A stretch of 64,000 bases of DNA, from positions 1,612,001 to 1,676,000 of the forward strand of contig NZ_JAAMPA010000001.1 of the NCBI RefSeq assembly GCF_011758655.1, given 5' to 3'. The notes under the pieces were generated by a model. That model searched no databases. It saw only the letters and a list, made by a program, of their open reading frames with translations, and had not been told where the DNA came from. This stretch comes from Modestobacter marinus. Lineage in GTDB: Bacteria; Actinomycetota; Actinomycetes; Mycobacteriales; Geodermatophilaceae. This document shows positions 16,873 to 24,956 of this stretch, piece after piece (the stretch's first letter is position 1; the number at the start of each line of letters is the position of its first letter). Both the position numbers and the translations under genes were made by a program.

Positions 16873-17964
16873 CTACGGCTGACGGTCGCGGGCCGAGGCG
16901 CCTGCCGGCAGTCCGGCCGGGGGGACGACGCACCGGGCGGTGACCGGGATGCGCAGCCCGACCGCGGCGCCCACGGCGACCTCCTGGCCCGGGGGCAGCT
17001 CGGCGTCCACGGCGGCCGGCGAGCTCCCACGCCCGGCCACCTCGACGGTGACCAGGGCCCGTAGCCCCCGCCGGCGGACCTGCACCACGGTGCCGCGGGC
17101 GTCGGCGTCCGCGGCGCTGACGAGGGTGACCGCTTCCGGGCGGACGACGAGCACCCCCGGCCCCTCCGCGACGAGATCGGGGAGCTCCAGGTCGCCGAGT
17201 GCGGAGCGGTGCCGGCCCCCGGCGACCGTGCCGGGCACCTCGGTGCGCCCGCCGAGCAGCCGGCTGACCGCCAGCGACCGCGGGCGCGCGTACAGCTCGC
17301 GCATCGGCCCGTGCTGCTGCAGCCGCCCGGCGTCCAGCACCGCCACGGTGTCTGCCAGGGCGTCGGCCTCTGCCGGGTTGTGGGTGACCAGCAGGACCGT
17401 GGGGGCCAGCCGGAGCCGCAGGTCGGCCAGCAGCTCGTGCATCTCCTGCCGGAGCCCGGTGTCCAGGGCGCTGAACGGCTCGTCGAGCAGCAGCACCCGG
17501 GGCTCGGCGGCGAGCGCCCGCGCCAGCGCGACCCGTTGCTCCTGGCCGCCGGACAGCGACCGGGCGGGCCGGCTGCCGAACCCGCCCAGCTGCACGAGCC
17601 CCAGGTACTCCTCCGCGCGCTCCCGCGCCTGCCGCCGGGGCAGCCCGCGCACCCGGTCGGCGAAGCCGACGTTGTCCCGCACCGACAGGTGGGGGAACAG
17701 CAGCGGTCGCTGGAAGACCATCGCCATCCCCCGGCGCTCCGGGACGACGCCGGCGAGGTCCCGGCCGTCGAGGTGCACCGCGCCCCGCGTCGGCGTGTCC
17801 AGCCCGGCGGTCAGCCGCAGCACGGTGCTCTTCCCGGAGCCCGAGGGGCCCAGGATCGCCACGCAGGAGCCGGCCGGGACGGCGAGGGTCAGGTCTTCCA
17901 GTGCCGGCGGGGCGCCCGGGGTGTGCACCCGGGTGAGCCCGGTGAGCTGCAGCGAGCCGCTCAT
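16873..17964 (-). CDS. ABC importer ATP-binding protein (YnjD/ThiQ-FbpC-like)
   Basis: A 363-residue ATPase powering the importer encoded upstream. Walker A GPSGSGKST (near residue 40), Q-loop FQRPLLFPHLSV, signature SLSGGQEQRVALARAL, Walker B VLLLDEPFSALD and H-loop LVTHNPAEA are intact. Residues ~245-345 form a TOBE-like regulatory tail (VVRPEAVTLV, VQVRRRGLRALVTVEVAG), longer than in E. coli YnjD. It overlaps the permease stop by ATGA and is last in a four-gene leftward operon. The family moves iron, thiamine, or small anions; the ligand is not evident. Confidence 0.85.
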   Translation of the reverse strand: MSGSLQLTGLTRVHTPGAPPALEDLTLAVPAGSCVAILGPSGSGKSTVLRLTAGLDTPTRGAVHLDGRDLAGVVPERRGMAMVFQRPLLFPHLSVRDNVGFADRVRGLPRRQARERAEEYLGLVQLGGFGSRPARSLSGGQEQRVALARALAAEPRVLLLDEPFSALDTGLRQEMHELLADLRLRLAPTVLLVTHNPAEADALADTVAVLDAGRLQQHGPMRELYARPRSLAVSRLLGGRTEVPGTVAGGRHRSALGDLELPDLVAEGPGVLVVRPEAVTLVSAADADARGTVVQVRRRGLRALVTVEVAGRGSSPAAVDAELPPGQEVAVGAAVGLRIPVTARCVVPPAGLPAGASARDRQP

Positions 17965-18752
17965 CGGCGCGCCCGCCGGCCGATCGAGCCCACCACGGCG
18001 AGCAGGACGACGGGCGGCAGCACCGCCGACAGCGCGAGCACCGCGACCTGGGCGTCGTTGCCGGTGGCCGAGGCGGCGGCGCCCACCAGCAGCGGCAGGG
18101 TCACCAGCCGGCCACCGCCGACGAGCAGGGTGACGACGTAGTCGCTCCACCCCACCAGGAAGGCGAGGAACGCGGCACCGGCGAACGCCGGGGCCAGCAG
18201 CGGCAGCTGCACCGTGCGCACCACCCGCCAGCGGGAGGCGCCCAGCAGCCGGGCCTCCTCCTCGAACCGCCGGTCGTGCGCCGCGAACGCAGCCCGCAGC
18301 ACGATGGTGGTGTACGGGATCGCGGCCACGGTCAGCAGCAGCACCAGCCCGGCCTCCGCCGGGACACGCAGCCGCAGCAGCAGCACGTCCAGGCCGAGGG
18401 CGACGGCGAACGGCGGCAGGACCAGCGGGGAGAGCAGCACCGCCAGCGCGGCGCCCGGTGCGGGCAGCGCGCCGGAGGTCAGCGCCCGGCCGGCCAGCGC
18501 GCCCAGCGGGGTGGCCAGCACGGCCACCGCCGTCCCCAGCACCGCGGACCGGGCGGCGGCGGCGCCGCCGCCCTGCGCCCGGGCCTCGGCCAGCCCGGAG
18601 GTGCCCCAGGCCTGCGGCAGCAGGGCGGGCGCCGACCAGCGGTCGGCGGCGGCCCACAGCAGCAGCGGGACCAGCGGGAGCACCAGCCAGACCGCGAGCG
18701 CGGCCCGCCCGACCCGGGAGCCGGCCCGGGCGGCCAGCGCGGCGCCGCTCAC
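17961..18752 (-). CDS. ABC importer inner-membrane permease, second subunit
   Basis: A 263-residue permease with about six helices. The EAA loop that docks to the ATPase reads EEEARLLGASRWRVVRTVQLPLLAPA (about residues 165-190). It corresponds to the C-terminal half of E. coli YnjC, a fused ~500-residue permease. GTG 18752 lies inside the last unit of a tandem repeat derived from the end of the preceding permease gene; the other GTGAGC copies at 18790 and 18885 are out of frame, so only this one can serve. Co-transcribed with its neighbours. Confidence 0.85.
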   Translation of the reverse strand: MSGAALAARAGSRVGRAALAVWLVLPLVPLLLWAAADRWSAPALLPQAWGTSGLAEARAQGGGAAAARSAVLGTAVAVLATPLGALAGRALTSGALPAPGAALAVLLSPLVLPPFAVALGLDVLLLRLRVPAEAGLVLLLTVAAIPYTTIVLRAAFAAHDRRFEEEARLLGASRWRVVRTVQLPLLAPAFAGAAFLAFLVGWSDYVVTLLVGGGRLVTLPLLVGAAASATGNDAQVAVLALSAVLPPVVLLAVVGSIGRRARR

Positions 18753-18897
18753 GGCTCGCCCGCCGACCGGCGCCCCGCGCGGGCGCTCACGGCTCGCCCG
18801 CCAGGCGGCGCAACGCGGGGACGCTGACTGCTCGGCCGCCAGTCGGCGCAGCGACCGCCGGCCGGCACGGCGCGGGGGCGCTCACTGCTCGCCCGCC
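18747..18897. repeat. Imperfect tandem repeat at a gene junction
   Basis: Four copies of GCTCACGGCTCGCCCGCC-like sequence start at 18747, 18785, 18823 and 18880 (spacing 38, 38, 57). The rightmost is the true 3' end of the first permease including its stop; copies 3 and 4 share a further ~19 bases (AGTCGGCGCAGCGACCG). The array looks like repeated duplication of the coding end, which has pushed apart two genes that originally overlapped by GTGA. Confidence 0.75.
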
Positions 18898-19739
18898 AGT
18901 CGGCGCAGCGACCGGAGGGCGAGCAGCACGGCGACCAGCCCCAGCGCCGAGGTGGTCACCGCGACCGCGGCGGCCTGGGGCCGGGCGGCGAGGTCGATGG
19001 AGGTGAACAGCCGGACGGCGAGCACCGGCAGCGGCTCCGGCGAGGGCCGGCCCAGCAGCGCGGCGACCTCGTAGGAGCCGAGCGTGTACACGAAGCTGAC
19101 CGCCGCGGAGGCGCCCAGCGCCGGGGCGGCCAGCGGCAGGGTGACGTGCCGGAACCGGGCCCACCGGCCGGCGCCCAGCAGCGCCGCCGTCTCGGTGTAG
19201 GAGGCGACCCGGCTGCTCAGCACCCCGGCCACCACCAGGGCGATGAACGCCGACTCCTTCCAGGCGTACTCGGCGCCGACCGCGATCCACCAGCGGCCGC
19301 CGACCAGAGCCGGCCAGTCCTCGGGGGCGACGCCCAGCAGCCGGGGGAGGAACCCTGCGTCGGCCAGCAGCAGCCCCATCGCCGCCGCCCCCACCAGGTG
19401 CGGGACGGGGATGGTCAGCGCACCGAGCGTGCCGAGCAGCCGGCTCCGCCGCACGGTGGCGGTCACGGCCAGCGCCAGGCCGAGCCCGACGACCGCGGCC
19501 ACCGCCGTCGCACCGGCGGCGATGGCCAGCGACAGCCGGATCGAGGTGCCGAGCTCCGCGCCCCGCCAGGCGTCCAGGGACAGCTCCGGCCGGCCGACCA
19601 GCGGGGTAAGCCCCAGGCTGAGCAGCACGGCGGAGGTCAGGGCCGCGCCGACGACCACCACCACCGGGACCACGGCGGGCAGCACCAGCAGGACCGCACG
19701 CCGGGCACCGGGGGAGCCGTGCCGGCCCGGTGCGGTCAC
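18882..19739 (-). CDS. ABC importer inner-membrane permease, first subunit
   Basis: A 285-residue permease. A hydrophobic leader helix (VLLVLPAVVPVVVVVGAAL) is followed by the BPD_transp_1 domain and the EAA loop ETAALLGAGRWARFRHVTLPLAAPA near residue 200. It matches the N-terminal half of the YnjC-type fused permease; here the two halves are separate genes. GTG 19739 overlaps the binding-protein stop (GTGA). The last ten codons (SLRRLAGEQ) are the source of the downstream tandem repeat. The TGA at 18882-18884 is the right edge of that array. Confidence 0.85.
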   Translation of the reverse strand: MTAPGRHGSPGARRAVLLVLPAVVPVVVVVGAALTSAVLLSLGLTPLVGRPELSLDAWRGAELGTSIRLSLAIAAGATAVAAVVGLGLALAVTATVRRSRLLGTLGALTIPVPHLVGAAAMGLLLADAGFLPRLLGVAPEDWPALVGGRWWIAVGAEYAWKESAFIALVVAGVLSSRVASYTETAALLGAGRWARFRHVTLPLAAPALGASAAVSFVYTLGSYEVAALLGRPSPEPLPVLAVRLFTSIDLAARPQAAAVAVTTSALGLVAVLLALRSLRRLAGEQ

Positions 19740-20977
19740 CCGGCCGCGACCTCGCGCCGCCAGCCGTCGTCCAGCGGCGTCACCCAGCCGGCCGACAGCT
19801 CCGGGTCGGCGCCGGCGGAGAGCTCCTCGTAGCTGGGCACCACCGCCGAGTCGGGCAGCGCCTCGAACCCGGCCCGCTCGTCGTCGGAGAGCCGGTCGAG
19901 GTCGAGCACGGTGAACTGCCCCCAGACCTCGGGGCGCGCCTTGGTCAGCTGCTGCTCCGGCGAGAGCGCCAGGTCCGCGACCACCATCGCGCCCGCCTGG
20001 TCGCCGGAGGTGGACGGGATGGCCAGGAAGCTGGCGTTGCCCAGGGTCCCCTCCTCCAGCGGCAGCACCCGGGTGGTCTCCGGGAACGTGCCGTCGGCGA
20101 CCAGGTCGTCCAGCGTCGCCGGGCCGTAGGTCATGGTCATGTCCACCTGGCCGTCGGCGAACAGCTGGTCGAGTTCCTGCTGGGTCTGCGGGTAGGTGTC
20201 CCCGCCGCGCCACAGCGACGGCGCCAGCTCGGCCAGCCGGTCGTACAGCGCCGGGCTCAGCTCGTCGTAGGCCTCGTCCGAGTGCTCCAGCGGCACCTCG
20301 TCGACCCCGCCGGAGACGCTGTAGAGCACCTGGCGCAGGAACGCCGAGCCGGTGAAGTCCGGCGCGGCGGGATAGGTGAACCGGCCGGGGTTCGCCTCCG
20401 CCCAGTCCAGCACGCCGGCGAGCGTGGTCGGCGGGTCGGGCACCCGGGCGGCGTCGTGGACCAGGCTGAACTGGGCCTTGTGCCAGGGCGCCTCGCAGCC
20501 GTCGACCGGGGTGCCGAAGTCGGTGGTCAGCAGCGGGTCGTCGGGGTCGGTGCCGGCCATGTTGGGCAGCATCGACGTCCAGTCGCAGAGCCACGCGCCG
20601 GCCTGGCGACCGGTGGCGAAGTTGTCCCCGTTGACCCAGACCAGGTCGACCTCGCCGTCGGTCACGTCGGCCTGCCGCTCGGACAGCACGCGGTTCACCG
20701 CGTCCCCGGTGTCGGCGATCGGCACCCGGCGCAGCGTCACACCGAGCTCCGCCGCCGCCGGGGCGAGGACGTCGTCGACGTAGGCGTTGCCCTGTACGTC
20801 GCCGCCGTACATCCACAGGTCGACCGTCTGCCCCTCGGCCTCGGCCAGCACGTCCTCCCAGGAGCGCTCCTCGGCCACCGGCGCCTCCGCGTCCGGGGCG
20901 GCGCACCCGGCGAGGACGACGGCTGCGGCGCACACCGCGACGACGGCGCGGACCTGCCGGCGACGGACTGCAGTCAC
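19736..20977 (-). CDS. ABC importer substrate-binding lipoprotein (YnjB-like)
   Basis: A 413-residue extracytoplasmic binding protein. Residues 1-25 form a lipoprotein signal (VVLAGCAAPD, lipobox LAGC with Cys near residue 25). The block VDLWMYGGDVQGNAYVDD and later DLVWVNGDNFATGRQAG are typical of the COG4134 YnjB family; the ligand of YnjB is not established, with thiamine-like or metal compounds proposed. GTG 20977 follows GGGAGGA. First gene of the leftward operon SBP-permease-permease-ATPase. No riboswitch was recognised in its leader. Confidence 0.85.
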   Translation of the reverse strand: MTAVRRRQVRAVVAVCAAAVVLAGCAAPDAEAPVAEERSWEDVLAEAEGQTVDLWMYGGDVQGNAYVDDVLAPAAAELGVTLRRVPIADTGDAVNRVLSERQADVTDGEVDLVWVNGDNFATGRQAGAWLCDWTSMLPNMAGTDPDDPLLTTDFGTPVDGCEAPWHKAQFSLVHDAARVPDPPTTLAGVLDWAEANPGRFTYPAAPDFTGSAFLRQVLYSVSGGVDEVPLEHSDEAYDELSPALYDRLAELAPSLWRGGDTYPQTQQELDQLFADGQVDMTMTYGPATLDDLVADGTFPETTRVLPLEEGTLGNASFLAIPSTSGDQAGAMVVADLALSPEQQLTKARPEVWGQFTVLDLDRLSDDERAGFEALPDSAVVPSYEELSAGADPELSAGWVTPLDDGWRREVAAG

Positions 20978-21093
20978 GTGTGTCCTCCCGTGTCGGTGCG
21001 GCCCGCCGGGAACGGCACCGGTCGATGGCGCATCTGGGGAGGGCCGGCCGGCGGGGTGGCCGCGGCCCAGGGGCTGCGCCAAGATCGTGCCCT

Positions 21094-21119
21094 ACCCGGT
21101 GGTGCCCACGCCACCGGGT
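21094..21119. promoter_or_regulatory. Hairpin in the SBP/phosphatidyltransferase divergent region
   Basis: Perfect 9-base arms ACCCGGTGG (21094-21102) and CCACCGGGT (21111-21119) with an 8-base loop lie 117 bases upstream of the ABC binding-protein start and 30 bases upstream of the phosphatidyltransferase start. Operator or leader hairpin are both possible. Confidence 0.35.
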
Positions 21120-21148
21120 CGACGTGCTGGCGAGGATCGGAGACCCGG

Positions 21149-21772
21149 GTGCTCGACGCTGCCGCGCGGCGGGTGCTCGACCGGCCGCTCGCCCGGGTGG
21201 CGGGCGTGCTGGACCGCCCCTGGCTGAGCCCGGACCGGCTGACCGCCGCTGGTCTGGTGCTGGGCCTGGGCAGCGCCGCCGCTGCGGCGGCGACCTGGTG
21301 GTGGCCGGCACTGGCGCTCTGGCTCGTCTCCCGGCTCGCCGACGGGCTGGACGGCCCGCTGGCCCGCCGGCGCCGCGCCGCCGGAGCCCCCGCCGACGCC
21401 GGCGCGGGCGGGTTCTTCGACATCACCGCGGACTTCCTGGTCTACGGCGCCGGGGTGCTGGGCGTCGCGCTCGGCGTGACCGCAGGCGGTGACCCCTGGC
21501 AGCCCTTCGCCGCCGTGCTGCTGGCCTACTACGTCAACGGGGCCGCGTTCCTGGCGTTCTCCTCGCTCGCCGAGCGCGCCGGCCGGCAGCTGGACGACGG
21601 CCGGTCGCTGTCCTTCCTCGGCGGGCTGGCCGAGGGCACCGAGACGATCGTGGTGCACGCGCTGTGGCTGCTGTTCCCGGTGTTCGCCTGGCAGCTGGCC
21701 TGGGTCTGGGCGGCCGTGGTCGGGGTCAGCGCGGTCCACCGGATGGTGGCCGGTCACCGCGCCCTCCGCTGA
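21149..21772 (+). CDS. CDP-alcohol phosphatidyltransferase family membrane protein
   Basis: A 207-residue membrane enzyme that joins an alcohol head group to CDP-activated lipid. The catalytic motif D-G-x2-A-R-x-G-x3-D-x3-D is present as ADGLDGPLARR and GGFFDITAD (around residues 62-90) with a slightly wider middle spacing than classical PgsA/PssA. Five or so helices surround it. Head group unknown. GTG 21149 is the only start ahead of the first helix, with weak AGGA/GGAG before it. Its last 47 bases overlap the convergent flavoprotein gene. Confidence 0.75.
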   Translation: MLDAAARRVLDRPLARVAGVLDRPWLSPDRLTAAGLVLGLGSAAAAAATWWWPALALWLVSRLADGLDGPLARRRRAAGAPADAGAGGFFDITADFLVYGAGVLGVALGVTAGGDPWQPFAAVLLAYYVNGAAFLAFSSLAERAGRQLDDGRSLSFLGGLAEGTETIVVHALWLLFPVFAWQLAWVWAAVVGVSAVHRMVAGHRALR

Positions 21773-23189
21773 GCCTCCGGAGCAGGACGACGCCGCGCAG
21801 CGCCAGCCGGACCGCGGGCGACCGCAGCCGGGCGCGCACGTCGGCGAGGGCGGCGTTCCACACCGCGTCGTCGTAGGTGGGGTAGGGGTGCGTGGTGCCG
21901 GCGACGTCCTGCACCCGCAGGCCCTGCCGGACGGCGAGGGTCAGCTCACCGAGGCTCTCCCCGGCGCGGGGGCCGATCACGGTGGCCCCGCGCAGCCGGC
22001 CGCGCCGGTCGTGCACCAGCGTGGTCGACCCCTCGGTGAGGTCCTCGGCGATGGCCCGGTCGATCTCGGTGTGCGGGATGCGCCGCACGGTCAGCCCGGC
22101 CTCGCCGGCGCCGTCCGCGCCGACGCCGACGGAGGCGACCTCGGGGGAGGTGTAGGTGACCCGGGGGACGACGGGGTCGACCCGGCGGCGCAGGCCCAGC
22201 ACCGCGTTGCTCGCGGCCAGGCTGCCGCGCACGCCGGCGACGTGGGTGAACGCCGGCCCGCCGGTGACGTCGCCGGCGGCCCAGATCCGCGGGTTGGACG
22301 TGCGCAGCGCGTCGTCGACCACCACGTCGCCGTGCTCGGTCAGCTCGACCCCGGCGGCGGCGCAACCCAGTCCGTCGGTGCGGGCCGTCCGTCCCACGGC
22401 GACCAGCAGCCGGTCGAAGGGCACCCGGGCGCCGTCGGCCAGCTCGAGCTCGCCGCCGTCCCGGTCGCCGGTGACCGCGACGGCCTCCGCGCCGACCCGC
22501 ACGTCGACGCCGTCGCGCACCAGCGCGGCGGTGACCAGCGCTGAGGCCTCCTCGCTCTCCACGTCCAGCAGCCGGTCGGCGGCGTTGACCACGGTGACCT
22601 GCGCGCCGAGTCGGGCGAAGCCCTGGCCGAGCTCGCAGCCGATCGGCCCGCCGCCGAGGACGGCCAGCCGGGCGGGCAGCACGTCGAGGTCCCAGACGGT
22701 CTCGTTGGTGAGCGGGTCGACGCCGGCCAGGCCGGGGAGCTGCGGGAGCCGCGGACCCGACCCGGTGGCGATCACCGCGGCGCGGAACCGGATCTGCCGC
22801 CCGGCGACGGTGGCCCGGTCGGGCCCGGTGAACACCGCGTCCCCGCTCAGCACGGTCACGCCCTTGCCGCGCAGCGTCTCCGGGGAGTCCACCGGCTCGA
22901 TCGTGCTGATCGCCTGTTTCACGTGGACCATCACCCGGGCGAAGTCGACCTGCACCCCGCTGACATCGACCCCGAGCCGGGCGGCGCCGCGGGCGTCGGC
23001 CGCCGCGGTCGCCGACGCCAGCAGCGCCTTCGACGGCACGCAGCCGGTGTACAGGCATTCGCCGCCGGTGCGCTCCCGCTCGACCAGCAGCACCCGGGCG
23101 CCCAGCGAGGCGGCGGTGGTCGACGCGACGATCCCCGCGGTGCCCCCACCGACGACCAGCAGGTCCCAGACCGCGGGCTCCCGGCTCAT
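21726..23189 (-). CDS. Mercuric-reductase/dihydrolipoyl dehydrogenase-like FAD-NAD(P) disulfide oxidoreductase
   Basis: A 487-residue flavoprotein. FAD motif VVGGGTAGIVAS, redox-active disulfide GGECLYTGCVPSK (C-x4-C), NAD(P) motif LGGGPIGCELGQGFARLG and second FAD motif NPRIWAAGDVTGG are intact. The dimer-interface His-Glu pair of lipoamide dehydrogenase is changed: HPYPTYDDAVWNAA, with tyrosine and Asp instead of HPTLSE, as in the poorly characterised actinobacterial branch near MerA. No N-terminal mercury-binding HMA domain and no vicinal C-terminal cysteines, so mercury reduction is unlikely. ATG 23189. Convergent overlap with the phosphatidyltransferase gene. Confidence 0.82.
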   Translation of the reverse strand: MSREPAVWDLLVVGGGTAGIVASTTAASLGARVLLVERERTGGECLYTGCVPSKALLASATAAADARGAARLGVDVSGVQVDFARVMVHVKQAISTIEPVDSPETLRGKGVTVLSGDAVFTGPDRATVAGRQIRFRAAVIATGSGPRLPQLPGLAGVDPLTNETVWDLDVLPARLAVLGGGPIGCELGQGFARLGAQVTVVNAADRLLDVESEEASALVTAALVRDGVDVRVGAEAVAVTGDRDGGELELADGARVPFDRLLVAVGRTARTDGLGCAAAGVELTEHGDVVVDDALRTSNPRIWAAGDVTGGPAFTHVAGVRGSLAASNAVLGLRRRVDPVVPRVTYTSPEVASVGVGADGAGEAGLTVRRIPHTEIDRAIAEDLTEGSTTLVHDRRGRLRGATVIGPRAGESLGELTLAVRQGLRVQDVAGTTHPYPTYDDAVWNAALADVRARLRSPAVRLALRGVVLLRRLSGGRGDRPPSGGPR

Positions 23190-23404
23190 CGGGCGCTCGG
23201 GACGGACGACGGGCGCGTGGGGGTGCTCATGCCCGGCGACGCTAGGCGCTCAGGAGGCCGGACGTCACCGCAGCGCAGCTCAGCTCGGGAGCAGGGAGCG
23301 GACCAGGGCCTCGATGCGAGCCCGGCGGGTGGACTCGCGTGCCGCGTCGTCTCACGCCTCCCCTGCGCTCGCGGGTGCGGGCCGGGTGTCGGGCACGGTG
23401 CCGG

Positions 23405-24019
23405 TCACGACCGGGCGCCGGAGGTCGAGGAGGGGCGCCGCGGGGGTGGCTCCGCCGGGCGGGCGCGCAGGCCGAGGTCGACCAGGTCGACGAGCCAGTC
23501 GAAGCTCTCGTCGGTGCCGGTGGCCCACTGGAAGCCGCCGCCGGCCTCGATGGTGGCGAAGCCGTGGAAGACGCTGCGCAGCGCGCGCAGGGCGTGGGTG
23601 GTGTCGGCGGGGGCGATGTCGTAGCCGCGGAGGACGGCGGTGAAGGGCTCGAGCAGCTGCGCCGCGGCCTGCGCGACCGGGTCGTCGGGGCCGGTGGGCT
23701 CGAGGCCGATGGTGGCGGCGTACCGACCTGGGTGGGCGAGGACGAAGTCGCGCAGCGCGCGGGCGGCGGCCCGCAGGGCGTCGCGGCCCGCCCGGCCCTG
23801 GATGGCCGCGCCGATCGCGTCCGCAGCCTCCTCCAGGGCGAGCGCGGCGATGCGGCGGTTGAGGTCCTCCTGACCGGCGACGTGCCTGTACAGCGAAGGG
23901 GTGCGCACGCCGAGCCGCTCGGCCAGCCCGCCCATGGTGAGGACGGCGAACCCGACCTCGTCGGCGAGGTCGGCGCCGGCCGCGACCACGGCGGCCGTGC
24001 TCAGACCGGCCCTAGGCAC
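23405..24019 (-). CDS. TetR/AcrR-family repressor with WHG-type C-terminal domain
   Basis: A 204-residue repressor. Residues 1-60 are a TetR HTH (VVAAGADLADEVGFAVLTMGGLAERLGVRTPSLYRHVAGQEDLN); the C-terminal half (ALRAAARALRDFVLAHPGRYAATIG, then HALRALRSVFHGFATIEAGGGFQW) matches the WHG ligand-binding domain. GTG 24019 gives the typical VPRAGLS start; a GTG six bases earlier is possible. It overlaps the hydrolase stop, so repressor and hydrolase form one operon, expected to be autoregulated at the 24888-24914 operator. Inducer unknown. Confidence 0.8.
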   Translation of the reverse strand: MPRAGLSTAAVVAAGADLADEVGFAVLTMGGLAERLGVRTPSLYRHVAGQEDLNRRIAALALEEAADAIGAAIQGRAGRDALRAAARALRDFVLAHPGRYAATIGLEPTGPDDPVAQAAAQLLEPFTAVLRGYDIAPADTTHALRALRSVFHGFATIEAGGGFQWATGTDESFDWLVDLVDLGLRARPAEPPPRRPSSTSGARS

Positions 24020-24845
24020 GCGCACCGGCCAGGAAGGGCAGCATCGCGGCGGCCACCTCGGCGGGGAACTGGACGTGCGGGTAGTGCCCGGCGCCCTCGA
24101 CCACCACCAGCCGGCCCAGCCCGGTGGGCAGGTCGGCGACGATGGCCTCGCCCTCGGCCTGCGGGTCGACCCAGTCGGGGTCGGCGCTGCCTTGCACCAC
24201 CAGGACCGGGCAGCGCACGTTGCCCAGCTGGGCCCCGGCGTCACCGGGTGGGGTCTTGCCCATCCGCTGCAGTGCCTTCATCCGGCCCGGCTCGGCGAGC
24301 ATCGCGCTGATCTGGCCCATCCGGGTGTCCCAGTCCGCCGGCCGGGCGCCGGGGTAGGCGACCTCGAGGTACTTCGCCCACTGTCCGGTGCTGCCCAACG
24401 TGGCCATGGCGAGCAGGTGGCGCATGCCGCGTCGGTAGGAGGCCACCCGCAGGTCGCCGAGGCGCATCGACTGCTTGCGGGTGAACGGCGCGAGCTCGAC
24501 CGCCGCGCTCACCAGCTCCGGGGCCGTCGCCGCGGCGATCGTGACCGCCCCGCCGGCGATGGAGTGACCGACCAGCACCGCGGGGCCGCCCAGGTGGCGG
24601 ACCAGGGCGAGCAGGTCGCCCGCGATGTCGGTGCGCGAGTACGACGGCCACTCGGCGCTGGACTCCCCGCAGCCGCGCAGGTCGACCGCGGCGACGCGGT
24701 GGCCGGCCTCGACCAGGGCGGGGGTGAGGAAGCGGTAGGCCGCCCGGCTGTCGCCCATGCCGTGGGCGAGCACCACGAGCCGGCCGGTCGTGCCGGTCAG
24801 CTCGTAGGCGAGGGTGCCGCCGTCGACGGTCAGGAACTCGGTCAT
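24012..24845 (-). CDS. Alpha/beta hydrolase
   Basis: A 277-residue alpha/beta-fold enzyme. Strand VVLAHGMGDSRAAYR gives the oxyanion hole, nucleophile elbow is VGHSIAGGAVT, acid is in VVQGSADPDWVDPQ and the histidine in VEGAGHYPHVQFP. The cap and the closing pattern resemble epoxide hydrolases and C-C hydrolases of the MhpC type, but no epoxide-hydrolase tyrosines are certain. Co-transcribed with the tetR gene behind it under the operator at 24888-24914, suggesting it acts on the compound that the repressor senses. Confidence 0.78.
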   Translation of the reverse strand: MTEFLTVDGGTLAYELTGTTGRLVVLAHGMGDSRAAYRFLTPALVEAGHRVAAVDLRGCGESSAEWPSYSRTDIAGDLLALVRHLGGPAVLVGHSIAGGAVTIAAATAPELVSAAVELAPFTRKQSMRLGDLRVASYRRGMRHLLAMATLGSTGQWAKYLEVAYPGARPADWDTRMGQISAMLAEPGRMKALQRMGKTPPGDAGAQLGNVRCPVLVVQGSADPDWVDPQAEGEAIVADLPTGLGRLVVVEGAGHYPHVQFPAEVAAAMLPFLAGARA

Positions 24846-24887
24846 GTCGGCCTCCGGGGCCTCGGGGGACGCGTCAGCTTTACCGCG

Positions 24888-24923
24888 TTAGCCAAAAGCT
24901 AGCACGATTAGCCAGAACGTCAA
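24888..24923 (-). promoter_or_regulatory. Promoter and TetR operator for the hydrolase-tetR operon
   Basis: Three half-sites alternate as TTAGC (24888), GCTAG (24898) and TTAGC (24908), each 10 bases apart, giving two overlapping inverted repeats with 5-base spacers and a TTAGCCA direct repeat 20 bases apart. Read leftward, TTGACG (24918-24923) and TAGCTT (24896-24901) form a -35/-10 pair with a 16-base spacer, so a bound repressor would cover the promoter. AT-rich relative to surroundings. Confidence 0.65.
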
Positions 24924-24956
24924 CACCCGTCACCCCGGCGCGGGACGGGCCCGCTG

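Noticed and set aside
20978..21148. Possible TPP or cobalamin riboswitch ahead of the ABC binding protein
   Set aside because: No CTGAGA/ACCTGATCTGG or B12-box words; only a simple 9-bp hairpin is present.
21726..23189. Mercuric reductase MerA call
   Set aside because: Active-site C-x4-C is present but the HMA domain and C-terminal cysteine pair needed for mercury are missing and no mer genes are near.
23280..23345. Short minus-strand peptide ending ARIEALVRSLLPS, like a regulator C-terminus
   Set aside because: An in-frame stop lies only about 22 codons upstream and no start codon fits; could be a decayed gene remnant but evidence is too thin.
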